From Psychroflexus torquis ATCC 700755 (GTDB taxonomy: Bacteria; Bacteroidota; Bacteroidia; Flavobacteriales; Flavobacteriaceae): 64,000 nt of DNA. Under the pieces are notes generated by a model. It had not been told where the DNA came from. It saw nothing but the letters and a program-made list of their open reading frames with translations, and searched no databases. This document shows, piece after piece, positions 8,363 to 16,517 of the stretch (position 1 is its first letter; the number at the start of each line of letters is the position of its first letter). Position numbers and translations under genes: made by a program. Location: assembly GCF_000153485.2 (NCBI RefSeq), contig NC_018721.1, forward strand, positions 310,001-374,000, given 5' to 3'.

Positions 8363-9001
8363 ATGTCAAATACAAAAGCAATTTTAAGCTCAGACCGTAT
8401 CTACCACATTTACAATAGGGCAAATGGTAATGAACTCCTTTTTAAAACAGAAGATAATTACCGCTATTTTCTTCAAAAATATGACTCCTATATCTCCCTT
8501 ATTGCAGATAAATACTGCTATTGTTTGATGCCCAATCATTTTCATTTTTTGGTTAAGGTTAAGGGAGAAAATGATTTAACGGAAAATCTCAGAGATAAGA
8601 TTAGAAAAGACAATCATAAAGACCAGACAGGTTTTATAAACCTGTCTGGTCTGGTTTCTTGCCAATTTAGTAATTTATTTAATGCTTATTCAAAAGCCTT
8701 CAACAAGCAACAAAACAGAAAGGGAAGTCTTTTTATAAGACCTTTTAAACGCAAACAAGTTACAGATGAGCAGTATTTAAAAAAGCTTGTACACTACATT
8801 CATTACAATCCTGTTGAGGCAGGTCTTGCTAAAAATCCTGAATATTGGAAATTTTCATCTTATAAAAGCTTCGTATCTAAGCAAACTACAAAACTTAAAA
8901 GAGCAGACGTAATCAGTTGGTTTGATGATTTAGATAACTTCATATACTGCCATCAGCACCCACCTACTTTAACAGGTATAGAAAAACACATTCATTTATA
9001 A
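8363..9001 (+). CDS. RAYT-type Y1 (IS200-like) transposase, complete
   Basis: 212 residues, the usual size for REP-associated tyrosine transposases, which nick single-stranded DNA next to REP hairpins. The HUH motif is HFHF at 59-62 (MPNHFHFLV); the nucleophile is the Tyr in YIHYNPVEAGL (145-149). Residues 86-97 are encoded by a perfect palindrome and replace the usual variable linker, so the gene carries its own REP-like site. It ends 21 bases before cas1 and points the same way, so cas9-RAYT-cas1-cas2 may be co-transcribed. RAYTs are normally not mobile themselves; here it is accompanied by tandem debris. Confidence 0.9.
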   Translation: MSNTKAILSSDRIYHIYNRANGNELLFKTEDNYRYFLQKYDSYISLIADKYCYCLMPNHFHFLVKVKGENDLTENLRDKIRKDNHKDQTGFINLSGLVSCQFSNLFNAYSKAFNKQQNRKGSLFIRPFKRKQVTDEQYLKKLVHYIHYNPVEAGLAKNPEYWKFSSYKSFVSKQTTKLKRADVISWFDDLDNFIYCHQHPPTLTGIEKHIHL

Positions 9002-9022
9002 GCTTATGTAAACCAAAAAACC

Positions 9023-9925
9023 ATGATTAAACGCACTCTATTTTTTTCAAACCCAGCCTACCTAAGTACCAAACACCAACAATTATATATTCGTTTTCCT
9101 GAAGACCATAAAGAAGACAAAACAGTTCCTATTGAAGATATTGGAATGCTCATTTTAGAGAATCAACAAATAACACTAACCAATGGCTTAATTACCAGAC
9201 TCATTCAAAACAAAACAGCTATTGTCAATTGCGATCAATTCCATTTACCCATCAGTTTATTACAACCCCTCAATGGGCATAGTGAACAGATGGAACGCAT
9301 CCGGTATCAAATAGATGCCAGTATTCCTTTAAAAAAGAATTTATGGCAACAAACCATTACCTTTAAAATAAGGAATCAAGCCCATCATCTAAAAAAAAGA
9401 GAAAAGAACGGACTTAAATTGATTAACTGGAGTAAGCAAGTAAAAAGTGGTGATCTTGAAAATCATGAAGGGGTTTCTGCGGCTTATTACTGGCAACACT
9501 TATTTGATATTCCCAACTTTAATAGAACTCCTAAAGGGATTTCACCAAATCATTTATTAAATTATGGCTATGCCATTTTAAGAGCTTCAACAGCAAGAGC
9601 AATAATAGCGAGTGGTTTACTGCCCAATCTGGGTATTTTTCATCGAAATAAATACAATGCTTATTGTCTAGCTGACGATTTGATGGAACCCTATCGCATT
9701 TACGTCGATGATCTGGTCTATGATATTATTAAAGATTTAGATGATCCAGATATTGAAATGAATACTGAACTTAAAATGAAGCTATTACAAATTCCAGTCT
9801 TAGACGTTACTATTGAAGGACAAAGAAGTCCTTTGATGAATGCTTTAAGCAGAACCACTACTAGTTTATTTTTCTGTCTTGAGGGAAGTTCAAGACGGCT
9901 CTTATATCCTGAATTTAATTCATAA
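9023..9925 (+). CDS. cas1: Cas1, CRISPR adaptation integrase, type II-C
   Basis: 300 residues. Cas1 forms the integrase that inserts new spacers with Cas2. The N-terminal beta domain (MIKRTLFFSNPAYLSTK) is followed by the helical catalytic domain with the metal ligands in NHEGVSAAYYW (Glu149), GIFHRNKYN (His207) and LADDLMEPYR (Glu222). Length and motifs are those of the II-C group. It is followed 17 bases later by cas2. Intact by inspection. Confidence 0.97.
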   Translation: MIKRTLFFSNPAYLSTKHQQLYIRFPEDHKEDKTVPIEDIGMLILENQQITLTNGLITRLIQNKTAIVNCDQFHLPISLLQPLNGHSEQMERIRYQIDASIPLKKNLWQQTITFKIRNQAHHLKKREKNGLKLINWSKQVKSGDLENHEGVSAAYYWQHLFDIPNFNRTPKGISPNHLLNYGYAILRASTARAIIASGLLPNLGIFHRNKYNAYCLADDLMEPYRIYVDDLVYDIIKDLDDPDIEMNTELKMKLLQIPVLDVTIEGQRSPLMNALSRTTTSLFFCLEGSSRRLLYPEFNS

Positions 9926-9942
9926 CCAAATAATTATGGAAC

Positions 9943-10287
9943 GTGGAAAACAAACTATCGAGATTAAATCAATATAGAGTTATGTGGGTAATGGTATTTT
10001 TTGATTTACCTACAGAAACCAAAGTGGAGCGAAGCGCAGCCACAAGGTTTAGAAAATCATTGCTAGATGATGGATTTAGGATGTTTCAATTTTCCATCTA
10101 TACGCGATTTTGTGCCAGCCGAGAAAATATGCAAGTACATATTAACAGAGTTCAAAAGTCACTGCCAAAAAAAGGGAAAGTAGGGATTATGCAAATCACC
10201 GATAAACAATTTGGGATGATAGAATTGTTTCACGGCAAAAAAGAAGCTAATATTGACTCCCCATCTCAACAATTAGAATTGTTTTAA
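9943..10287 (+). CDS. cas2: Cas2, CRISPR adaptation protein
   Basis: 114 residues from the GTG at 9943; partner of Cas1 in spacer acquisition. The ferredoxin-like beta1 strand is [14 protein letters not shown] with the conserved Asp, and [11 protein letters not shown] is the second hallmark. The start is uncertain. An ATG at 9936 lies in another frame and terminates quickly. GTG at 9943 gives the [14 protein letters not shown] extension seen in many flavobacterial Cas2 proteins, and ATG at 9982 would give a protein starting MWVMVFF. It ends about 95 bases before the first CRISPR repeat. Confidence 0.93.
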   Translation: MENKLSRLNQYRVMWVMVFFDLPTETKVERSAATRFRKSLLDDGFRMFQFSIYTRFCASRENMQVHINRVQKSLPKKGKVGIMQITDKQFGMIELFHGKKEANIDSPSQQLELF

Positions 10288-10382
10288 AGCTAGTGTTCAT
10301 TCCTTATAATATTGAAAAACATCATTTTACCTAGCCTATTTATTGCATAAAAAACAGGATATCAGCCTTTTATAGCTTATAC
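10288..10382. promoter_or_regulatory. AT-rich strip between cas2 and the array, possible leader
   Basis: 95 bases, very A+T rich, without an open frame. It touches the array end where all repeats are canonical, so it is the candidate site of new spacer insertion. The opposite end carries degenerate repeats. No integration-host-factor site can be asserted by eye. Confidence 0.4.
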
Positions 10383-12277
10383 CCTGTGAATTATCACTAA
10401 AAATACAATTTTGAAAGCAATTCACAACAGAAATCTATTTCATATTCTTTATATTCAACCTGTGAATTATCACTAAAAATACAATTTTGAAAGCAATTCA
10501 CAACCAGACCCACCTTACGGAACAACTGCATGCACCTGTGAATTATCACTAAAAATACAATTTTGAAAGCAATTCACAACCCATCTGAACTGCTATTAAT
10601 AGTTACGCTACCTGTGAATTATCACTAAAAATACAATTTTGAAAGCAATTCACAACATCTAGGGCGGTGTAATACGCCGCCTTTTTCCTGTGAATTATCA
10701 CTAAAAATACAATTTTGAAAGCAATTCACAACATATACCAATTCCTATCGTGCAACCCTCTGCCTGTGAATTATCACTAAAAATACAATTTTGAAAGCAA
10801 TTCACAACCCCTGTGTCGTTGTAAACAATAGGGTATAACCTGTGAATTATCACTAAAAATACAATTTTGAAAGCAATTCACAACAACATTACATGAACCC
10901 ATATAAACCAGCTTCCTGTGAATTATCACTAAAAATACAATTTTGAAAGCAATTCACAACCCATCAAGACTATTAATAGTTACGCTAGTACCTGTGAATT
11001 ATCACTAAAAATACAATTTTGAAAGCAATTCACAACATGTGAAACAATGGAAGAGTTAAGCGGATTCCTGTGAATTATCACTAAAAATACAATTTTGAAA
11101 GCAATTCACAACACACTATTTATAAGGATAAGTACCCAGAAGCCTGTGAATTATCACTAAAAATACAATTTTGAAAGCAATTCACAACCAAACACTTTGC
11201 AGACTTCTATCCATTCGCCTGTGAATTATCACTAAAAATACAATTTTGAAAGCAATTCACAACATTTTTAAAAGCAAGAATGTCTCCTGTTAACCTGTGA
11301 ATTATCACTAAAAATACAATTTTGAAAGCAATTCACAACATATTGCTATTTATCCTTTTTAGATTTTCTCCTGTGAATTATCACTAAAAATACAATTTTG
11401 AAAGCAATTCACAACACAATCTATACAACAAACTAAACAGGGGTACCTGTGAATTATCACTAAAAATACAATTTTGAAAGCAATTCACAACCTACCAGTA
11501 AGTTTAGCTTTAAATGTTCTTCCTGTGAATTATCACTAAAAATACAATTTTGAAAGCAATTCACAACAAACCTTCTTGTGTTAAAAAGTTATGTGCTCCT
11601 GTGAATTATCACTAAAAATACAATTTTGAAAGCAATTCACAACACACCGTCATAGTAAAAGTGATCTTCATTCCTGTGAATTATCACTAAAAATACAATT
11701 TTGAAAGCAATTCACAACCGCTCTTTTTGTTACTATGTCGAGATATTCCTGTGAATTATCACTAAAAATACAATTTTGAAAGCAATTCACAACAAATAGC
11801 TTGTGTGGATATAAGTGTTCTTTCCTGTGAATTATCACTAAAAATACAATTTTGAAAGCAATTCACAACATAAGATGAAGAAAGATAAATAACGCTTAAC
11901 CTGTGAATTATCACTAAAAATACAATTTTGAAAGCAATTCACAACAGAAAACAACGACTGTATAGACTATGTAAACCTGTGAATTATCACTAAAAATACA
12001 ATTTTGAAAGCAATTCACAACGGTATTAGAGACGGTCAAGGCGGTTTAAGCCTGTGAATTATCACTAAAAATACAATTTTGAAAGCAATTCACAACCTAT
12101 TCTATTACTACTATAGTATATTATTCCTGTGAATTATCACTAAAAATACAATTTTGAAAGCAATTCACAACCAGGCTAAAACTTTAGTTGATCCCGATCT
12201 CCCTGTGAATTATCACTAAAAATACAATTTTGAAAGCAATTCACAACAACGGTATATTAGTTTCCGTGCCGTTGTCG

Positions 12278-12334
12278 CCTGTGAATTATCACTAAAAATA
12301 CTTCCGATGTTTCGGAATGAAAGCAATTCACAAC
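12278..12334 (-). repeat. Expanded CRISPR repeat (57 bases) with internal hairpin
   Basis: The outer parts are canonical, but the central caattt of the plus strand is replaced by cttccgatgtttcggaa, which carries the inverted arms TTCCGA / TCGGAA. The repeat grows from 46 to 57 bases. The same form recurs at 12440-12496 and, with a few changes, at 16518-16574. Confidence 0.92.
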
Positions 12335-12439
12335 CAATAGGTGCAGTTTACTTTCATTAAGTACCTGTGAATTATCACTAAAAATACAATTTTGAAAGCA
12401 ATTCACAACCGATTTCGGTTTGCCTTGTAACTTGGTGCT

Positions 12440-12496
12440 CCTGTGAATTATCACTAAAAATACTTCCGATGTTTCGGAATGAAAGCAATTCACAAC
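12440..12496 (-). repeat. Second expanded CRISPR repeat
   Basis: Identical in design to the copy at 12278: the TTCCGA / TCGGAA insert in the centre of the repeat, 57 bases long. It is followed by the last spacer (12497-12525) and the degenerate terminal repeat. Confidence 0.92.
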
Positions 12497-12621
12497 GGAG
12501 ATGTAGAGCTATATGCAACCCTAAGCCTGTGGAATCATCAATGAAAATAATGCCGTAGTTGTTAGAGAGGTAATTCCAGACGAGAAGGAATATCAAATAT
12601 TTTAGTTGATGTTTAAAATAT

Positions 12622-12984
12622 TTATTTACCAGAAATGTTACGATATTTTTTTATTAATAAATCAATCCCTTGTTTGAATTTTTTCATTATAAGCTTATTG
12701 TTTTTTTCTAGAACATCCCAATCAAAACGTTTGTCTTTATAAACATAAATGGATGATTTATGATAATTCCAATAATACTTAAAACCTTTAAACTCATATT
12801 CATTATAACTCTTCTTCCATTTATTAAAAATAATTTCAAGATCTTCTTCTGGCAGATTTATCTCAATTCCAAAGCGATTACCTTCAAAAGTTACATCTAT
12901 GTTATCAAAATAATTTTTGCATAAAGGCAACCAGTAATGCCCTTTTATTTGGACAGGTTTAAATCTTTTATTCAAGAAAAAATT
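12622..12984 (-). pseudogene. 3' half of an IS-split phospholipase-D-like gene
   Basis: This frame (NFFLNKRFKPVQIKGHYW onward, ~120 residues) has no good start of its own; the nearest is a TTG at 12975. Removing the IS at 12989-14738 and one copy of its 4-bp duplication joins it in frame to the gene fragment 14739-15293, giving a protein of about 305 residues. It encodes the part after the PLD-like domain, rich in aromatic and charged residues, with no recognised motif. It may still be translated as an orphan fragment. Confidence 0.85.
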
Positions 12985-12988
12985 ATTT

Positions 12989-14738
12989 AGGGCTTGCTGA
13001 TTTACTCAAGCTTATTTTAGTTCAAGAGGTATGTAATTTTGAATAAAAAAGGGTTTAGTGACATCAGTATTATAGAAACACCCTTTTATTTTGGGATTTA
13101 GCTTAGTGTATATCCAATTTTCAAATAAGGCACAAAAAATAGCATATTTATCTGCTATTTTTGATAAGTTTATTAAGTTCATTATGAAGAAAATGGCACT
13201 AATCCAGCTTTCTGATGTGTCTTTTCTTTTGGCTTTTATTTTGTTAAGTCCGTATGCGTTTTTTGCTTGTCCAAACTTTCCTTCTATTAGGTTTCTTTGG
13301 TTTCGCTCTTTTTTGAGTTTTCGCTTTTGATAGGCAGAAAGTTCTTGTTTTGGCGGTCTCCCTAATGGTTTTCCTACAATTCTAATCCCTTTTTCTTTGA
13401 GCCATTTTCTGTTCTCTCTGTTAAGGTATATTTGGTCTGCTAGTAGTAATTCTGGGTAGTGACCAAAGGTGGTTCTGTAGGATTCTACTTGTAATACTAA
13501 ATCTTTAGATTCATTAAATTGATCCCAACTTATATGTTCTACTCTACTCATTCCATCTATCTCACTAGCACTAATCTTTGCTCCAAATTCTGTCGATACT
13601 TTATCCTTTCCTCTTGGGATAGGGCGAACGTAAGGTTGATAAATATTGACTATTCTATTTTTTACACTATTAACTTTTTCGTGATACATATAGTTTTGTT
13701 GTTCATAGATGAGTTGAAGCACCCAGTAAATCTTTTGGTCCCGTTTTGGTAAAGGGAATTTACAGGGATAAGCAGTGCTAAGATCTGTAAACATGCCAGG
13801 CAAGTGTTCATCCTTTTTTTGATCTTCTATTTGGTCTAACAGTTTTTCAATATAAGATAGGTTACGCCTAGTATATCCTAGTTGTTTTCGAATGAACTTG
13901 TTTATTTGTTTGGTTGTCTTTCTGCGTTTTTTAGAAAATACAAGATATTCTGTTCTTGCTACTCGACGGTAATCCCGAGGTTTATTAACTCCTTGGGTTT
14001 GCTCGTAGAGCAAATCTATAATTCGCTCACTTTCTTTGCGTGCTGTATTAAGCAGACCAGCATCGGTAGGGAACACTATTCTTTGATCAGCCACACTAGC
14101 ATCAATCTTTAGTTTGCCTTTGTGTTTACTATCAGAGACACATTGATTAGGGGCATCTTCCTCGGTGTCCTTTTGAATATTGCTTGCCCTTTTTGGCTTC
14201 AAGCTATCTGCCTTTTCAATGATTAGAGTATTCCAAGAGTCAAAATTTACTGCCCCCATTCGTTTACGAATAGCTACAAGTACAGTGGGATGAAAAGGGG
14301 GTTTGGTTTGAAAACACTTTAATCCACAGAAATATTGCAAGTAGATGTTTTCGCTAATCATCGCAACGGTCTCTCTATCGTTTAGCCCTATCTTATGCTT
14401 TACAATAATTGCACCTATAACCATGCGGACATCAATACTCTCTCTACCGTTACGTGCATTGAGTTTATTGGAATATACCTTTGCCAAAGCATCCCAAGGG
14501 ATGAGTTGTGCTAATTTTACCCAGCGATTATCAGATAACAATTCTTGTTCGAAGGGATGTGAAAACTCGGATAAACTTAACTGATTAGAAGGCGTATATT
14601 TTATCATAACTGCATAGGTTTATGACTAGAAGATACGAAAAACCATGCAATTACGCAAGAAAAAAACGTGTGTTTTTATGCGTAAAACACTGATGCTTAA
14701 TTTAATAGATTATAATTATAAGAAAAACAGCAAGCCCT
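12989..14738 (-). mobile_element. IS element (IS5/IS1182 type) with inverted ends and 4-bp target duplication
   Basis: The ends are inverted: AGGGCTTGCTG at 12989-12999 and its complement CAGCAAGCCCT at 14728-14738, with looser matches further in. ATTT occurs directly outside both ends (12985-12988 and 14739-14742). The element is 1750 bp and holds one transposase gene. It interrupts a phospholipase-D-like gene. The clean duplication and intact transposase suggest a recent insertion. Confidence 0.9.
13012..14607 (-). CDS. DDE transposase with DUF772-type N-terminus (IS5/IS1182 group)
   Basis: 531 residues, complete. The N-terminal ~100 residues (DVRMVIGAIIVKHKIGLNDRETV) are the DUF772 domain that binds the element's ends. 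The catalytic triad is spread over KLKIDASVADQRIVFP (Asp), LLADQIYLNRENR (Asp) and NLIEGKFGQAKNAYG (Glu). A long central insert rich in Arg and Lys lies between the first two. Family placement between IS5 and IS1182 is uncertain; size and the 4-bp duplication fit IS1182. Confidence 0.9.
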   Translation of the reverse strand: MIKYTPSNQLSLSEFSHPFEQELLSDNRWVKLAQLIPWDALAKVYSNKLNARNGRESIDVRMVIGAIIVKHKIGLNDRETVAMISENIYLQYFCGLKCFQTKPPFHPTVLVAIRKRMGAVNFDSWNTLIIEKADSLKPKRASNIQKDTEEDAPNQCVSDSKHKGKLKIDASVADQRIVFPTDAGLLNTARKESERIIDLLYEQTQGVNKPRDYRRVARTEYLVFSKKRRKTTKQINKFIRKQLGYTRRNLSYIEKLLDQIEDQKKDEHLPGMFTDLSTAYPCKFPLPKRDQKIYWVLQLIYEQQNYMYHEKVNSVKNRIVNIYQPYVRPIPRGKDKVSTEFGAKISASEIDGMSRVEHISWDQFNESKDLVLQVESYRTTFGHYPELLLADQIYLNRENRKWLKEKGIRIVGKPLGRPPKQELSAYQKRKLKKERNQRNLIEGKFGQAKNAYGLNKIKAKRKDTSESWISAIFFIMNLINLSKIADKYAIFCALFENWIYTKLNPKIKGCFYNTDVTKPFFIQNYIPLELK

Positions 14739-15293
14739 ATTTAGTTCTTCACATTTTTCAAACGTCAACTCTTCTTCATTTTTTGCTATCTCTATTTCGA
14801 AAGGAGAATCTTTTTTATCATCATTCAATTTTTCAATGGTACTTCCATTTATTATTTCTTTTATTTCTTCTACAGCATCTAAAAAAATAGTGCCAAAATC
14901 ACTGTCTACTAAAATTTCTTTCTTATGATAAATTCTTTCTTTGGTAAACAAAGTTCCCATTTCTCTATTATTCAACTCTGAATATTCATATAAATTCATA
15001 GAGCATAAAATCAACTGTGCTCCATTATAATAACATTTACAATGAATATTTGGATGATGAAGAATAGTTATATTTTTCAATGAAAAGAGTTTGATTTTCT
15101 CTTTTTCATTTAATTTGTTTTCTCTGTAAATCAAAATTATTTCAACACCCCTTTCATCTGCATCTTGAAGTGATTCAAAAATATTATTAGATGTTTTTAT
15201 GTATGGAACTATTAAGATCAATTCTTTTTCAGCTCCACTAATTATTTCATTTAACCAATATGATATTTTTTGTGTATTTAAAAATAGTGCCAT
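14739..15293 (-). pseudogene. 5' part of phospholipase-D-like (HKD) protein, cut by an IS
   Basis: 185 native codons, then the frame runs 13 codons into the IS. The protein has a PLD-like fold segment: VPYIKTSNNIFESLQDADERGVEIILIYRENK, then the HxK motif in NIHCKCYYN (His84, Lys86) and the paired SMNLYEYSELNNREMG. A single HKD half is typical of homodimeric PLD nucleases such as those found next to defence genes. The C-terminal half is at 12622-12984. Function is presumably lost through the insertion. The gene lies between the CRISPR array and the Wadjet operon, so a defence role is plausible, but that is inference. Confidence 0.85.
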
Positions 15294-15366
15294 TTAAAAT
15301 TTAATTCAAAATTTGAATCCACTAATTTAAAAAATTCTTGCTTTAATAAAACATAATTTCCTGCTG

Positions 15367-15486
15367 CCTTTCAGAAAAAATGTAAAACAAACTTGACATT
15401 GTCAGTTAATAAATGACACTTATAAAGTCTTGTTGACATAACGTATACTCTTGATGACTTTTTCTATGAAAACCAAGAAACAACAG
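15367..15486. repeat. Direct repeat R0, promoter-type segment, 120 bp
   Basis: Shares its sequence with the right-hand part of R1 (16198-16489) and R2 (23572-23862), including aacttgacattgtcag and the terminal atgaaaaccaagaaacaaca. In R2 this is the promoter and first codons of the membrane-protein gene at 23843. Here it is followed directly by an unrelated transposase remnant. Confidence 0.85.
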
Positions 15487-15771
15487 ATAAATGGAGAGGA
15501 TATAGACCCATTTCAAAAGCTTATGACGTAATACAAATCTAAAGTAATAGAGGATTAAATTTAAAAGCGCCCCATACATGGATACGTCAAGTTAAATCTT
15601 GGATAAAAACCACCTTTTCTTGAATAAGTGATGATAATATCACTAGATATTTCAATGAATTCAAGTTTTAAAATAAATCGCTCACAAAATAAAGCAACTA
15701 TATTCAATGATGTCATTTTCGAAATCGTGGATGAGGACAAATTATATCAATCAGAATCAATGAGTAACTAA
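15487..15771 (+). pseudogene. IS1595/ISXO2-type transposase remnant (C-terminal part)
   Basis: Read in frame it gives WRGYRPISKAYDVIQI, stop, SNRGLNLKAPHTWIRQVKSW, then another stop and ITRYFNEFKF. After a frameshift it continues INRSQNKATIFNDVIFE and ends DKLYQSESMSN. The order HTxxxxxKSW, RYFNEFxFxxNR is the C-terminal signature of ISXO2-like DDE transposases. At least three stops and one frameshift make it dead. The N-terminal two thirds are missing, replaced by R0. Confidence 0.85.
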
Positions 15772-15822
15772 CTACTAACCTCTAAATCATTATTTAAGTA
15801 GATATTGTATGGGTAAAAACGT

Positions 15823-16110
15823 TTAATTCACCCTAACTCTTACATCAACATCTCTCTGACCTTGATTCATTTTAACAAGCTTGTTGTCGTAAAAGTAGTA
15901 GAACATAACGTTTTGAGCGCTGTAACCGTAAAAAACTCTGTAAATAGTCCATCCACTATCCATAGAAACAAGCTCTTCATACTTAGCCTCTTTAATAAAT
16001 TCTCTTACAGTCATGCCACTCCATATCTGCGGAGCTTTTATAGAAACGCATGAGGTAAAAAGCATTAAAATTAAAGATAGTAACACCAATTTTTGTAGTA
16101 AAGTTTCCAT
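15823..16110 (-). CDS. Small lipoprotein of unknown function
   Basis: 95 residues. A lipoprotein signal peptide ends LMLFTSC (lipobox Cys about residue 21). The mature part is short, with SGMTVREFIKEAKYEELVSM and VMFYYFYDNKLVKMNQGQ, a pattern like the small SmpA/OmlA-type lipoproteins (turn then a strand ending in NKLVxxxxG). It sits alone between R0 and R1. Probably anchored in the inner leaflet of the outer membrane. Confidence 0.75.
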   Translation of the reverse strand: METLLQKLVLLSLILMLFTSCVSIKAPQIWSGMTVREFIKEAKYEELVSMDSGWTIYRVFYGYSAQNVMFYYFYDNKLVKMNQGQRDVDVRVRVN

Positions 16111-16197
16111 GTTCCAGACTTTAAAATTTTGAAACTAAATTACTAAAAAATATAGTGCGAACTTCTTAAGCACATTATAGTCATATCCAACCCAACC

Positions 16198-16489
16198 CAC
16201 GCCGACTTCAGGCGAGTTAAAAGGGTTTAAAGTTTATAAACATTCAAGAAAACTTCCCCAAGAGATCCCAAATTGTAGGTGAACGTGAGTGTTTTAGGCT
16301 TATCATCTAAGCAATTTTAGAGTTGGCATGAGCAAAATCAAAAGAGAAAATACGTACGCCTTTCAATGGCCTTTCAGAAAAAATGTAAAATAAACTTGAT
16401 ATTTTCAGTTAATAGATTACACTTATAAAGTCTTATTGATATAATGTAAACTCTTAATGACTTTTACTATGATAACCAAGAAACAACAG
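16198..16489. repeat. Direct repeat R1 (292 bp), left flank of the Wadjet region
   Basis: Near-identical partner of R2 at 23572-23862: both start cacgccgacttcaggcg, share tttaggcttatcatctaag in the middle and end in the promoter and first codons of the membrane-protein gene (here atgataaccaagaaacaac, with one substitution in the second codon). Everything between R1 and R2 could be lost or gained by homologous recombination. Confidence 0.9.
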
Positions 16490-16517
16490 AAAACAGAGAA
16501 TTAAAGATTATCCAGAA

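Larger units (their letters stand above)
7500..8690 (+). repeat. Tandem ~595-bp duplication carrying RAYT and REP sequences
   Basis: The segment 7500-8094 is repeated from 8095. Both units start with ggtgaaaattataaatgc-like sequence (one unit has ggtggaaatt) and contain in order: an 11-bp-arm hairpin, a decayed RAYT start (TASPMFPEHIY), a second hairpin, an identical ATG-proximal leader (tatttgaaatagtaaagg) and a RAYT gene up to the residue after the LVSCQF segment. The first unit stops inside RAYT where the second unit begins. The second continues into the full gene. The duplication separates cas9 from cas1. Confidence 0.9.
10383..12580 (-). CRISPR. Type II-C CRISPR array, 28 repeats plus a degenerate terminal repeat
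   Basis: The 46-base repeat on the plus strand starts cctgtgaattatcac and ends agcaattcacaac. Spacers are 29 or 30 bases, so the period is 75-76. Repeats begin at 10383, 10459, 10535 and so on to 12202 (25 canonical copies), then 12278 (expanded), 12364 (canonical), 12440 (expanded) and 12526 (degenerate). The tracrRNA pairing shows that crRNAs are transcribed from the minus strand, beginning GUUGUGAAUUGC. The decayed end is therefore upstream in the transcript, and the uniform end is next to cas2. Spacers at 10581-10610 and 10961-10990 share 18 bases. Short open frames across the array are artefacts. Confidence 0.99.

Noticed and set aside
9936..9977. ATG at 9936 as the cas2 start
   Set aside because: Its frame terminates after 13 codons and is out of phase with the Cas2 motifs; GTG 9943 is in phase.
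10651..10686. Spacer at 10657-10686 as a terminator (ggcggtgt..acgccgcc then T-rich)
   Set aside because: The inverted arms are within one spacer of normal length and at normal spacing; it is most simply a captured phage or plasmid hairpin.
12257..12596. Minus-strand frames of 72 and 78 codons near the end of the CRISPR array
   Set aside because: They consist of repeat and spacer sequence (the peptide VIIHR recurs with the repeat period) and are not genes.
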